Assembly (NCBI GenBank): GCA_032622095.1
Contig: CP136063.1
Coordinates: forward strand, 214,475,982-214,539,981
DNA length: 64,000 nt
Direction of reading: 5' to 3'
Source: Siphonodentalium dalli
Taxonomy: Eukaryota > Mollusca > Scaphopoda > Gadilida > Siphonodentaliidae
The position numbers were made by a program, and so were the translations under genes. The notes below the pieces were generated by a model. The model saw only the letters and a program-made list of their open reading frames with translations. It was not told where the DNA came from and ran no database searches. Below are positions 1 to 11,476 of the stretch, piece after piece. Each line of letters opens with the position of its first letter. The stretch's first letter is position 1.

Positions 1-109
1 GAAAAAATCAGCTTTCCCAGATTTTTTGCCCTAGTGAAACCTAATGTGCCTGGCCTACGATGGGACGGCATGATCAAACCAGTGTCATCACTGTACACAG
101 GGCGGGAGA

Positions 110-440
110 GGGTCACCACTTAGTGACACCTCGGCGCAAGTTTGGAGTTTGGGATGATAACCGGGAAGAGTTTAATGGGCCCTCGGCCCTCTCCTACAAC
201 CCACTTTTGAATGTCGTAATTCCGCTGAAGACCGTTTGTGGGGTTTGTGAGAATGATATATGCCCATGCACAGTAGGTGTTTGCCTACTGTGCATGAGGT
301 GGATGCCACCTCGGCGAGGCATTCGTGGTACTTTATATAGGCACGCTCGGAGCTCCCAGGATCGAGATGAATCGATCCGGGGTCCAAGTGAAACCTCTGG
401 CCAGTAGTCAAACACGCTAACAACTCGGCCATCCAACTCC
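110..440 (-). repeat. SINE-like element with tRNA-type head
   Basis: Read on the minus strand, 440-349 resembles a class II (Ser/Leu-type) tRNA. It starts GGAGTTG and closes with AGCTCC, which can pair as an acceptor stem. It has a good A box (TGGCCGAGTTGTTAGCG) and a B-box-like GGATCGATTCA. The part below 349 would be the SINE body, including the hairpin at 265-296. I found no target-site duplication or A-rich tail, so the lower boundary is a guess. Degenerate relic; not a functional tRNA. Confidence 0.45.
265..296. repeat. perfect 13-bp stem hairpin
   Basis: CATGCACAGTAGG is followed by a 6-nt loop (TGTTTG) and the exact reverse complement. It lies inside the presumed SINE body. The flanks do not extend the pairing, so a microRNA precursor is unlikely. 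Confidence 0.7.
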
Positions 441-563
441 ATGCATATATCCTATATATAGATATTGGTCCGGTGCAGCTATATTTCGCCCATATAAAAC
501 AGATACCAATCATTTTTTCAAACTTTTTCAGAATTTCTTTTGAATAAAAAGCATCATATGTGG

Positions 564-690
564 CAGAAATTGGTACAGTGAATGATACTCTTCCCATTTA
601 TGTATTATTTGTTCTCATATTTGCATGGCAGTGACATTGCGTAATTTGTGAGAAATCTGCGACATTCTACGAAGAATCTGTTACGTTCTT
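564..690 (+). repeat. dispersed repeat, copy 1 (copy 2 at 63296-63408)
   Basis: The stretch with 'gaaattggtacagtg', 'acacttcccattt' and 'ttgcgagaaat' type phrases recurs in direct orientation near the other end of the window with moderate divergence. No coding potential. It sits directly upstream of the 205-bp tandem array. Confidence 0.6.
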
Positions 691-694
691 CGGG

Positions 695-1500
695 GTGTTA
701 ATTTCCTATTCCTTGTCAATTATACGCCTAATTCTCAAAAGTAATGTTTAAATGTTGCATTATTAGTGAAGGGAAGGTGCTATGCTTTCGAATGATGTAT
801 AATATGTATTGTTTCATTGCGTGCAAATGCGAGGAAATTAAGTTAATATCTCTGTTCCTCATTCCTGTTACTCGGAATTTTTTTCGTTTTTAGTTAATTT
901 CCGATTCACTGCTCGACGTTCCTGGCAAATTGTACGCCTAGTTCTCTAAAGTGGTGTTTAACTATTGCAATATTAAAGAAGGGGCGATACTATGCTTTCG
1001 AATGATGTATAACATTTATTTGTTCATTGCGTAAAATGCGAGAAAATTAAGTTAAATCTCTGTTCCTCATTCCTGTTACTCAGACAAATTTACGCTTTTG
1101 CTAATTTACGATTCACCGCTCGACGTTCCTGGCCAATTGTACCCTTAGTTCTCAAAAGTAGTGTTTAAATGTTGCAATATTAATGAAGAGAAGAGGCTAT
1201 GCTTTCGAATGATGTATAACATGTATTGTTTTATTGCGTAAAATGAAGTTTATATCTCTGTTTCCTCATCCCTGTTACATGAAAACAAATACGCTTTTGC
1301 TAATTTCCTATTCTCTCGACGTTCCTGGCCAATTATACGCTTTGTTCGCAAAAGTACATGTATACGTGTTGTAATATTCTTTATGGGGAGTGACTATGCT
1401 TTCGAATGATATATAATGTGTATTGTTTGATTGCGTAAAACGCGGGGAAAATTAAGTTTATACCTCTGTTCCTCATTCCTGTTACTCCAAATAGTCATTT
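695..1500. repeat. tandem array, about 4 units of ~205 bp
   Basis: The phrase TATGCTTTCGAATGATGTATAA recurs (with small changes) at about 781, 991, 1198 and 1395, each time followed by 'ctctgttcctcattcctgttac' and a GACGTTCCTGGC-type phrase. Spacing is 198-210 bp. Units have diverged by substitutions and small indels. A short extra duplication (TTCCTGTTACTCCAAATAG) occurs at 1476 and 1535. No protein can be read through the unit. Confidence 0.85.
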
Positions 1501-1562
1501 TGTTATTCGGAAGTTGTTCCTGTTCCTCGTTTCGTTCCTGTTACTCCAAATAGTCATTCCCC

Positions 1563-1918
1563 ATAGTACAACGAATTGCCATTGGCTTAACTAACTCATC
1601 GCATGAGTATCCATGCATATATAATATGGGACGGATTGTCGTTTAAGACTCTTGCGTGTACACATGCTAAAGCAAATTTGATATTAAGGTACAGTGGCAA
1701 TATTGTGAACTCATGTAGAGGATTGTGCGTTAAGTAGAGTACGCGATGAATAATGGCTACCATAGCACATGGAAACCCTGTTTTATGTAGGCAAATTGGC
1801 TCAAAACTACAGACTATGACTGACTTCTTCTGATCTGTCTTCAATATTCGGCGATTAAACGCACCAAGTTACCATGATTTGTAGGTGCTTGCATTAACAC
1901 ATTATTTCCATAAAACCT
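1563..1918. other. unassigned non-coding stretch
   Basis: No convincing coding frame, splice pair, RNA gene or repeat was seen. It separates the 205-bp array from the inverted-repeat element that follows. Confidence 0.5.
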
Positions 1919-4433
1919 CAGGGGTGCTATTCACCAAGCGAGACTTATTTTATATAGTTATTCAATAACTGTGTTAACTGCCTTTCAATCCATTCCACTA
2001 TCCTTTTTTGGTGCAATGTGTGTAAAATTAAGACTCAAGCAATAACATCCTTAATCGGTAAAGCACAGGTCAGAAAAACGAAAAATAAACTGTATTTCCA
2101 GGTGTTTCCTGGTGTTTCCAGTATCTAACAACAATAATAAAGCATTGTGTAGGTACACTGTATGTCACAAATTGCCCTAGACCGCATTATAGCCTTAATA
2201 TATCGAGCGTGTTTAGTCTGACAGAGAACAATGGCCAGTGTAAATAGTGGTAAACAGGTCAGGGGTTCTACAATTATTTGCGCATGATCAAAGAACTATT
2301 TAGTCTTATCCACCGGGGTGGGTGAGAAGGGGAATTGTTTTGGTTAGGTATACACATAGATATATGGTTATTATACCCCCGATATTAGTCGGCGGTATAA
2401 GTTGACGTCTCGAGCCGTCCGTGCGTCCGTCCGTACAAACATTTTGCATCATAACTCAAGAGTCGATTGTCATATTTTGATGCTCTATGACATGTGACGG
2501 ACCAGAAATGGGGAACGAATATGCATAATATCACGGATTGTGGGTACCAATGTCTACCAAAGTTATCCATGGGCCCTGTTTATGAAATTCAATCCGTACA
2601 AAGTTTTTGCCATATAAGAGTTGTCGAATTTTGAAGTGGTTTTGTATGGCGATAGACCTGAATGATACGGGAAGGATGTATGCAGATATTACTGCATATC
2701 ACCAGAGCTACCAACTTGGTTCCACCCGTAAACACATTTTGCATTATTATAACTCAACCATTTGTATGTATATTTGTGCACAATAGTCTGCAGTATAGTC
2801 TCAGTCAGATTTTATTCTTGAATTTAGTTTGAACTTTCAGTTCATCTATTTGTAAGCGATAACAGTATACAATTAGTATTGTAGTTTAGTCTTGTTGAGC
2901 AGTATTTAAGCTTCAAGATGAAGTTCGTAAATTCAAGGAGAATAGCGTCACCTTCAGTTGGGATTGTCTGAACAATAAACAGTAACGGTCATTCGTCATA
3001 ACCAATTGAGTTTTATTTGGATAAGTGCTGCAAATTAACATTACTTGCAATCATTCAAGATGAGAAAAAACCAGAAGGAGTGAATTCGATTGCATGCCAG
3101 AACAAGACAGTATTTCAGACATTAGAAATTTATGAGATACCCTTTTCAATTTCATGTTATGCAACAATCGGGTCAATGATATCTAGTCATCATTGAGTAT
3201 TCACCATGTAGTATTTGTGATACAGTTTTTTATTTTATTACTTTTATTCGGGTAATACAACTGGGTAATACATTAATTTTTTTTTACTAAATTACGGTTT
3301 TCCACTGAGAAGTGGGACGGGATCCTGTGAAATCCAGAATGTTGCTAAATCTTAGGCTAAATAGTCACTATAGCTGTCTATATAGCCATATGCCAACAAA
3401 CATGATACTAACATGCTTACAAACAACATTACATGGTCAGTACTTGTAAATTGTTTGAAAAAAACCCATTTTGGAAAAATTACAAGCACGATTGTTTCGG
3501 CCTCTGGACCACCCACCCACCCCGACCCTATATACGGATTTTATTTGTAGACCCCCCCCCCCCCATGTCGTCGGTGGTATATTTTGCCCCACGTCCTTTT
3601 CCTCGGTTGCTCATTGTTGAAATGTGTACAAACGTGTACTGTTACACGCAGCATGTTTATGTGACCGGTGGTCAATCTATGATTGACGCCAATCACCTTG
3701 ATTGGATAATCCTATATGGCGCGGCGATGTCTTCCCATCGATGTCCACCGATAGCTTCGCATTGAGCGTCGCCTCGTAAAACTACCTGGGGCCTGTACTA
3801 TGGAATTACAATTGCCGTGTTTCAACAGGTGTACAATGCTATGGGAGGTACACAGGAGGTGTGAAGCGCAGTATACCACTGTATTGTAATAGAGTAGATT
3901 ATACCCGTCGTGTGCTCATTACCGATGGGTGATTGGGTTTGATCAGAATGGTATTCAATATAATACTCCAGCGATTTTGCATGAGAACCCAACTAGAAAT
4001 TGAAATACATCTTAAAACTTGAATTGTTGGAACAGACGATAACCATTGATGACATATAACACACCGCACGAACGGTTGCGGCGCACTCACTGAGCGATTA
4101 TTTAAAGGATACCGATTACCACTAATACAATTGAACACGCATTACCCATGCACTAGCGATAACATATCACTGAGTGTCTCCGATGAATATTTTTTTCATT
4201 GGTCAATCAAGTCACATGTGGTAAACCTATTATTTTATTGGTCACCATGCATGTAAACGAGGCGTTGCAAGAAGTCGCCTTTTCACTGTAATAATAAGAG
4301 TGGAGGTCTATGGTAATCGACACCTTCTGTGTGCCCCACATAATCTTGTACACGTGTTCAAACACGGCAATTGTATTCTATAGTACAGGCCCCTGGACTA
4401 TATTATAAACCCAGCCGGTGAATAGCACCCCTG
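1919..4433. mobile_element. 2.5-kb element bounded by 17-bp perfect inverted ends
   Basis: CAGGGGTGCTATTCACC (1919-1935) recurs as its exact reverse complement at 4417-4433. Ends beginning CAGGGG are common in hAT elements, but the 8-bp flanks (taaaacct and atgcttaa) do not match, so the superfamily is unproven and the target duplication may be lost. The interior has no transposase frame. It holds a CCGTCCGT-rich patch near 2417-2436, a 13-C run (3552-3564) and a nested foldback at 3788-4393. Confidence 0.5.
3788..4393. mobile_element. 606-bp foldback MITE, PIF/Harbinger-like ends
   Basis: About 60 bp at each end form inverted repeats with high identity. Both ends start GGGGCCTGTACTAT and continue through CAATTGCCGTGTTT and GTGTACAA. 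The GGGGCCTGTNCTAT type end is what I recall from Harbinger MITEs, but the expected 3-bp TWA duplication is not visible (flanks cct / tgg). No coding capacity. It lies just inside the right end of the 1919-4433 element. Confidence 0.65.
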
Positions 4434-5364
4434 ATGCTTAATAATATTGGCACATTTGGTTTTCCCCCGATGACCGATGACGTCATAATACGGGAAAATT
4501 TAACTGCATGGAGGGCCGTGCTACATAATATCGCGTTTACAAGCTAATTTCTCTCATTTTATAACGTGTTCAAAACACAGGAAAACACTTTTTATTTTCA
4601 AATTTGATCATTCCTAATTATAATATAAATATAATAAGTGTGGCCTTCAAGCTCTACCCGCGATGTTTAACAAAAGTAATATTTGATCATTTCGGCTCCC
4701 TGATTATGGTAAAATATTGGAACTCCCCGTCCAAGATGGCCACCACAGTGGCAGCCAGAATTTGACGTTTTTTCACTGATATCTTTAAGATCAGTTTCTG
4801 CTGTATGGAGCTGTATTTTGTATTATTCGTATTAGGGTGGATACACACTTGTATGTAATCTCTGTATGTAAAATCCATGTATGCCATGTATTTTACATGG
4901 TCACACCAATCATTGATAGCATTAATTGCCTGCGGTCGATCGGTCCATTTCAACACGTGAGACCACGCAGTGAGTAGTTATAAGCCATTATCAAACTAAC
5001 TGCTATCAAGACATTTCAGGCCAGTCATAAACATGTCTTCTTTCATGGATGCCGAAATGAATAAATCCTGTCTGATATATGTTGCTGTTTTTCACGTGCT
5101 TTAATTCATTTTGAAAAGTGCATGAATTTGAGTCCGTCGATTTTATACTTGATTTGTTTCTCGTCATTTCATGGAAACAGCTAGGGTCATCCAAAACAAG
5201 CAGAATTGAAGCCCTTTTATGACGATATCCGTTTGTTGAGATTGCTCGGATAATTTGAGATCGAGCTCATGTGATAACATTCAATTGGAAATTACATGCA
5301 AATATCCATTATAGCGCCAAAAATTGAATGCAGGCAAAGCGTTGAATTAAAAAAAGTGATATCA
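4434..5364. other. unassigned non-coding stretch
   Basis: No gene recognised. Around 4730-4755 there is a CCAAGATGGC / TGGCAGCC phrase resembling one monomer of the tandem repeat at 35820-36790, suggesting a solitary relative. Otherwise AT-rich unique-looking sequence. Confidence 0.4.
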
Positions 5365-5390
5365 CCCCCCCCCCCCCCCCCCCCCCCCCC
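5365..5390. repeat. poly(C) run, 26 bases
   Basis: Uninterrupted cytosines. Other long C or G runs in the window include 3552-3564 and 28361-28380. Run length is probably unreliable in any assembly. Confidence 0.95.
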
Positions 5391-6864
5391 AAATTTACAA
5401 GCAGAATTTACAGAACAGTATAAAAAAAAAATTATGTTTCTCAAACCAAATGTTGAACAATTTCCTAACTGTCACAATTTTAGCCTGCATATTCTTGAAT
5501 TTTAACATTTTCGTCCATAATCCATGATTGGGAGGGGGCTGTTTCTCGAAAGCTTCGAATAACTAAGGGAGTTGTTTGAATGTATTGTGTAGCATACATT
5601 GCTGCATATTATATAAATAACTACTATTTTTAGTGAACTACCATATCTATAACTCAGTGGGTCAGGACTCCGTGCTGTATCCCCCCCCCCGTCGAGGAAA
5701 TATTCAATGGTCAGTCCGGTAGCTTCCGGGAAAATATAGCCTCCATGTTGGGGATCATAGCCCCTACGTTCTTGAAATCCTGAGGCCATAACTGGTATAA
5801 AAACCAAGAGAAGACTGAAAATTATTTAAACAGAACGTCCACCATTTGGGTTATCGCTCGAATAATTATTTTAAGCGGCCTGACGACTTCGTCCGAGTCA
5901 ACGGCTCTCTGTACGTTCAGAGCTTAACTCACTGTGGTCAAACATAGCCGCAATGATTGGGTTGTCAGCTGACACATATTACAGGTGTGTATGATCCATG
6001 TAAAACGCCAAATACATGATATTTACAGAGATTACATGCACGTGTGTATCCACTCTTAACTGACCATTAGAGCAATGAAATGTGACATCCATGGGGTCTC
6101 CGCCCCTTCCGATCCCCCAACAAATTGAGTTTTACTTAATACGTGGTATATGTCAAAATGACAGCCAGGGAGTGACTGTATGGTGATGTGTGGTGAATGG
6201 TTATAACGAACCAAAGCCGGACGCTTTGTGTCGTATATAGACTATATCTGATTGTGTGACGTCACCAATTATTATCTATGCGAGCACTGTTGTCGCACAG
6301 TAGATCGGTGGGCTTAAAGCATTAATGTCGAAATATGAAAATATTGATACTGTGTCTTTCGATTACTGGTATGCCATATAAGAACTTTGAATATTGAATT
6401 AAAATTTAAGTTTATTCGTAGCGGTAGTTTACCTATTATTGATAAAATATGACATAATAAATGACAACACTAGTAACTATATTCTACGCACTGCGGGGCG
6501 AGTAAAAAGTGATCGCGACATTTGTGATGTGAAATATAATGAGATTTAAATAACGAATTAACCGATCTAGTATGCGACGTTTGGCCTTTAATGTACTGCA
6601 CTTGGTACTGTACTGTGCGAAACGAAATAACATATAATATGGAATTAATTGTTTTCATATGACTACATAGTACATACATACATCTGATAATTCATAAATA
6701 TCAATCTATTTTCTGGAATCGAAAGGAAACGCATAATTATGAGAAAAGCAGAAGATACTTTCATGCAGGTTCAGGGAAAGTTACACGATGACGTTGTTCG
6801 TCGATTTTCGTTGAAATCGACACAATGACATCTTATGAATGAAATGAACATTATGAAATTGACA
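5391..6864. other. unassigned non-coding stretch
   Basis: No convincing gene, RNA or mobile-element end was found. A short C run occurs near 5682. It ends at the target-site duplication of the hAT element. Confidence 0.4.
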
Positions 6865-7230
6865 CTCCTTATTAGTGTTCGGTTCGAATATTCGAATGTT
6901 TGAATATTCGCTCCTAAAAATAAATATTCGAATAATTATTTGACTATTCGAATATTCGAGAATAATCTCCGGGTAATTGTTTCCTGGTTTGTTATTAGTC
7001 TGAGGGTATGTTAAATTATAGTCTATTTTCCACTGACCATAAACTAATTTATATGACGTAACTGTAACCCTTGGAACAAACGTCGCACTACCGACGAATC
7101 GAATTCAATTATTTGAATTAGATTCGTCGGTAGTGCGACGTTTGTTGCAAATAAATGCGAGTAGACGCACTACCGACGAAGAATGCGTGTGGTCAACACG
7201 AATTTAATTGCTGATGCGTCTGAGATCCGT

Positions 7231-7407
7231 GTTTGAAACAAACGTCGCATCACCGTCGACTCGAATTTAAATCGGAGACATGCAAACGAGCTACATAATG
7301 ATATGCTAATGAGGGAATTCCAATGCAAACTGGAAAACACCAACTAGCATGACGTAATTTGGTGGTATTTGAATTCGAGTCGACGATAGTGCGACGTTTG
7401 TTTCAAA
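7231..7407. repeat. internal foldback of the nested element family
   Basis: GTTTGAAACAAACGTCGCAT... at 7231-7267 pairs with 7371-7407 (arms about 37 bp, a few mismatches). The arms share the AAACGTCGCA core with the outer TAA-flanked element, so this looks like a smaller family member inside a larger one. Confidence 0.75.
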
Positions 7408-7559
7408 TTAATGCGAGTAGACGCACTAAATAAATATTTATTTCGTTTGGATATACACGCTATACTGCATGTGCATGGACGTGTGCAAATTTCACATCAA
7501 CGATGGGTTGAAATTGTTCTTGTAATTTGATTTTCTCCAACAATGAATTATTGGGGAAT

Positions 7560-7810
7560 TTGTTGTTTTTAGACCAACATTTGCAACATTTTGACTGAAA
7601 TGGCCATCAGTCGGGAAGTCTGTGTCCTGGTTCCTCATGACCCCCGTGGCCAACCAAAAAAAACTACTAATTATTTTCCTAACTACTATGGTTTTGTTAA
7701 AAATTATGAACTTAAATGGTCATCAGTTGGAAATTTTCCAACCTTCGTGGGGGTGTCAAATTGTAAATTTTCAACACTTGGAAAGCTTGAGGCCAGTCTA
7801 ATGCTATGGA
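7560..7810 (+). repeat. dispersed repeat with TGAAATGGCCATC phrase (relatives at 10740-10880 and 50260-50440)
   Basis: Phrases such as 'agaccaacatttgcaacattt', 'tgactgaaatggccatc' and 'tcaacacttgga' recur near 50260-50440 (same strand) and, inverted, near 10740-10880. The long open frame across 7591-8040 therefore lies on repeat DNA. I do not consider it a gene. Confidence 0.55.
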
Positions 7811-8631
7811 TTTTTAGTTGCGGTTTTTATGTTCAAAGTTTTTCTCCCTCTGTACCCAACTATGATCGGATTTTCAGGTTCAGATCTCTGATTTGTCTTC
7901 TACTGGCAGAACCATGGTCCGCCCAGTGTACGATCACAAGTCTACTGATCCATTCAGTCAGGCATGTGAAAGAACAGCCAAGTGGGTTTCAAATTGAATT
8001 ACGCAAATATATTACCCCTCCCCCAACGGAGACTCTCTAGCCATACGTCACTGTCCGCTATGTTTATTTTACCACGTGGTTTTAGATAGGCATACTGACG
8101 CAATATAGTGTATACCGCGTTGACCTCAACTTGCTATTAAATTGTTAAAAAGGTACAAGTACCTAAAATATGTATAAAATACCTACGAAATAGCTATATA
8201 AAACCAATAATTTCCACTCCTCAGAATAGTAACATTAATTTCGTCGCTTGGAAGTCAAAAGCCACATGTTCTCACTGAATTTTACGTTTTAGAATTGATA
8301 TAAAACTTCCTATTTTAGCCGTTTTGACCAAAACCTTTATGAACGCTTTATGCCATTTTAAGAAATTATTTAGATTCTTCTTGAATTAAATGCGACGTTT
8401 GTTCCAACAGACGAATTATGAATTAAACTCGAGTCTAATTCTAATTGAATTCGATTCGTCGGTAGTGCGACGTTTGTTCCAAGGGTAACGTTCTTATTTG
8501 ATTGGCGTCATGACGTCGAAATAATTTTATTGGCTAGGTGTACACCAGACCGTGCTTGCATGTGGTCATAGGAAGCGGACCTATAAGGCATAGTTTTGTT
8601 TTGTTTTCGCGTTGTCGCTTGTGTGTATACT

Positions 8632-8826
8632 ATGGGGTCAAATTCGAAGAAATCAGATATATGGACTCACTTCACGTTGGATGCCAACACTAAAACGGCA
8701 ACATGCAAGCTCAATCCAGATCATGTTCTTAGTTATTGTGGCACTACGACCAGCTTGTGGAGCCATGTGAGGAATAAACACGGCATAGAAAGAAAAGGAA
8801 TTTTTCTCTCCTTTTTTTGCGTATAG
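8632..8826 (+). pseudogene. BED-type zinc-finger exon of a hAT transposase, truncated
   Basis: The reading frame from the ATG at 8632 gives a BED finger: SDIWTHFT (aromatic W and F), then ATCKLN, an ISYCG-like VLSYCGTTTS segment, and LWSHVRNKHGI with the H-x4-H pair. BED fingers bind DNA at the N terminus of hAT transposases and ZBED proteins. The second cysteine of the C-x2-C pair is asparagine here (CKLN), so zinc binding is probably lost. The frame stops 30 or so codons later with no ribonuclease-H-like catalytic domain. It lies within the right part of the hAT element, only ~165 bp from its end. Confidence 0.8.
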
Positions 8827-9000
8827 CACGTGCATGGATAAATATGCTATTGCATTAAATAATAAATTGGTTCCAAATTATGTTATCTATATAATTTTAT
8901 AATTTATCTAAATATTCGAATACTATTCGAATATTCGCTCGTTATTCGAACCGAATATTCGAATACCGAAATCCGTCGAATACGGAACACTACTCCTTAT

Positions 9001-9829
9001 CCATATATTACCTCAGCCGCAGCGCTCACCAAGCGACAAGAAATATATTGGTTAAATTCAGTAAAAATGTTGCCATTCCCGTCTCGAGAAAGTTTAACTA
9101 TTTTCACTTTAATGCTGGTCGTTTATGCCACGTATAGTTTAGCTGACAACCAAGACTACCCGAAAATACGATTTATACTCTAAGTTACGATTTGGGTCCA
9201 TTCTTTCGATGAACCGTTGTGCACAGAGTGTAATTACTGGTGAGCATCACACAAACTATAGGCTTATGAGATTCTTATTTGGTGTGGATATCAGGGAGTC
9301 TATAAACCGATTTGGATAATGAACACAAAATTAAAAGCCACAGCTTTTGACAGCTACCCTCATGTGAGTGGTTTAGCTTTGGTTCGTTATGTACACTAGC
9401 GTATGGTCATATTATGGGAATGTAACAATGCGTGCTATCATTTTGTGATGTGTGATATCGCCGGTCAGCTAACAAAATCTCACAAATTTCACTAAGATCA
9501 ACGATTGATTATTGTAGATTTCCTACAGGCGACATGTCGCCTGTGAATGATTTACAATAATTGTATCATGGCATGTCTCACTCAAAAAAAGGATTAACAA
9601 ATCATATGTTGAGAGGCTAACCGCTTATCAGAGTTATCCAATGGGTACGCAAATCGCTAACATGGTGTGCAAGTGTCTGCAAAGTCAATCAAACTTTATG
9701 TCGGTAGAGTTTGTTTGTCAGTACAAATGGTTGTCGCGATAAGTACAACAACTTACCTGGTATCATTGTTTTCACAAATTACAAACATTCAATGTGTGAA
9801 AACAAAATATTATATTGATGGTCAAATAT
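9001..9829. other. unassigned stretch with one strong palindrome
   Basis: No gene seen. Apart from the palindrome at 9511-9558 there is only AT-rich sequence. It ends where the 10-kb tandem repeat begins. Confidence 0.4.
9511..9558. repeat. hairpin with a perfect 20-bp palindromic core
   Basis: ACAGGCGACATGTCGCCTGT (9525-9544) is a perfect palindrome. The pairing continues imperfectly outward to ATTGTA / TACAAT. Function unknown; could be the remnant of a small foldback element or a cruciform site. Confidence 0.75.
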
Positions 9830-10290
9830 ATTACTGCGCCATCCTATGGACGTGGTTATATGTGGCTCAGTTTTGCGAGGGGTGTGCACCCTAATACGGA
9901 AGCAGGGAGTGGTAACGTTCTCGGGTATAGGAGAGGGTGGTCATCCTATAATTTCAAACTGGTCCGCCATATTATCATAAAATTAATTATTGATGAAGGG
10001 ACGTGGCTATAAGGGTTATGTTAGGTGAGGGAGTGTCCACCATAATATCGAAGCAGTGACATGATATATATTCTCTCAGAGGGACGTGTTATATGGGGCT
10101 CAGTTGTGTGAGGGGGTGTCCACCATAATATGGAAGCAGGGACGTGGACACGCGGTAAGGTTCCCAGTTATAGGAGAGAGTGCTCATCCTATAATTTCAA
10201 CCTGATCCGCCCTCTTATAACATATCGAGTCAGTGACGCGGTTATATGGACTCCGTTTTGTGATGGGGTGTCCATTCTATAATTTACAAA
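9830..10290. repeat. degenerate tandem repeat, ~5 units
   Basis: Units start with GACGTGGTTATATG-like phrases and contain 'gaggggtgtccaccataatat' and 'ggaagcaggga'. Copies start near 9846, 9999, 10082, 10145 and 10238. Some units insert a 'ggagagggtggtcatcctataatttcaa' segment. Divergent; no coding frame. Confidence 0.65.
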
Positions 10291-11300
10291 GTGCACCTCT
10301 TGAACCCATACCCAAATAAATTCCACATAGCGATGGAATTGTATAACAAGAGGCCAGTAGTTACTACCCTGATGAAAAGCAGGTTAAATACAGTATGTAC
10401 ATACCCGACAAATTCATTTACTCATCGTTCACATCTTTCGAGATATCGTTGATTATGCTATAAGCACATGTTACATGCCAATGTGGACTATATAACGGAT
10501 ATCAATCAAACATCATATACGTGGTGACATAGAGTTTGGTGGCGACTCATTTCATTTGCACCCCCACTGGTACCTCACATCCGGCCCGGGGCGTCAATAT
10601 TGAGATCTGTACCTCCAAATTGCAAATACCAACATCTAGCGCTCTAACTCCAGTCGAATTCATCCCATCAGATTCGGTTTTCGTAAATTTATTTTGTTAG
10701 CAGTTTTTTGACAGGCTACGGGAGAGGGACCAGGAGAACAGTTTGAAATCTGAACATGAAACTTTCAATATTGTAGTTCCTGGAATGGCATTATAAGCTT
10801 TCCAAGTGTTGGGAATTTCCAACCTGTAGCCCTCCCTACGGCTGGAAAATTTCTAAGTGATTGCCATTTCAATCCACACTATTGACTAAAGTAGGAAAAT
10901 ATGCAAATGATTGTCTAAAACTAACACATCCCACTAATATATTGTTGGAATTCAAACTGCGTGAACAATATATTATACATGGCTCCCATAGGCAGCCTCG
11001 CGTATGTAAAAGAAATTATACTGGCTTACAAGATCAAGGTAAACATTTCTTTCTCTTACATGTGTATATGGGATGCTACATGTGGGAGACTCGCATATAT
11101 AACATAATACACTTGCTGTCGAGGTAAATATTGCTATGGGAGACTCGCATACATAACATAATGCTGGCACAGGGTTTTCGGAAAAATTTCAGGTAGCTCC
11201 AGTCATGGAGGGTTAAGGTGTATCTATGTTTGAATATTATAAGCATGCATACATGTACAACATAGATGTTCATTTTATTCGTATCTATGTACGGTACGTA
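10291..11300. other. repeat relics, no gene
   Basis: 10740-10880 is an inverted relative of the TGAAATGGCCATC dispersed repeat. 10978-11190 contains GAGACTCGCATATATAA and GGCACAGGG phrases resembling the palindrome-armed MITE at 45311-45711, probably an old decayed copy. Nothing else recognised. Confidence 0.4.
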
Positions 11301-11476
11301 TCATATAAGGCTATCCAGTGCATATATTTTGCTGAACAACGATACAAATTCAAAATGATCAAAGGTAACGGGGTAACTATCCACCAATGAGTCGTCAGTT
11401 ATCAAATGGAAATTTAATGTTAGGATTCTGAAATGTATATATGCTGAAGCCCGTTTCCTCTTAAACATATACTCAC

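Larger units (their letters stand above)
7065..8488. mobile_element. nested inverted-repeat element with TAA duplication
   Basis: Inserted inside the hAT copy. CCCTTGGAACAAACGTCGC starts both ends (7068 on plus, 8485 on minus) and the inverted match runs about 44 bp. TAA flanks both sides (7065-7067 and 8486-8488). A 3-bp TAA duplication fits PIF/Harbinger, though the CCCTTGG terminus is not the usual one. Extra partial copies of the end sequence lie inside (7108-7145, 7231-7407, 8389-8410), showing repeated insertion or rearrangement of the same family. No transposase frame. Confidence 0.8.
6865..9000. mobile_element. hAT-type DNA transposon with 8-bp target duplication
   Basis: CTCCTTAT at 6865-6872 is repeated exactly at 8993-9000. 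Between them, the element (6873-8992) has inverted ends TAGTGTTCGG / CGGAACACTA (one mismatch) and subterminal regions packed with TTCGAATATTCG motifs. An 8-bp duplication with TAGTGTTC-type ends is diagnostic of hAT. The element is internally deleted: only a BED-finger exon (8632-8826) remains, with no catalytic or dimerisation region. About 1.4 kb of its length is a second inserted element (7068-8485). Confidence 0.92.

Noticed and set aside
7591-8040. 149-codon plus-strand frame
   Set aside because: Lies in the nested element and overlaps a dispersed repeat also found at 50.3 kb; no recognisable protein.
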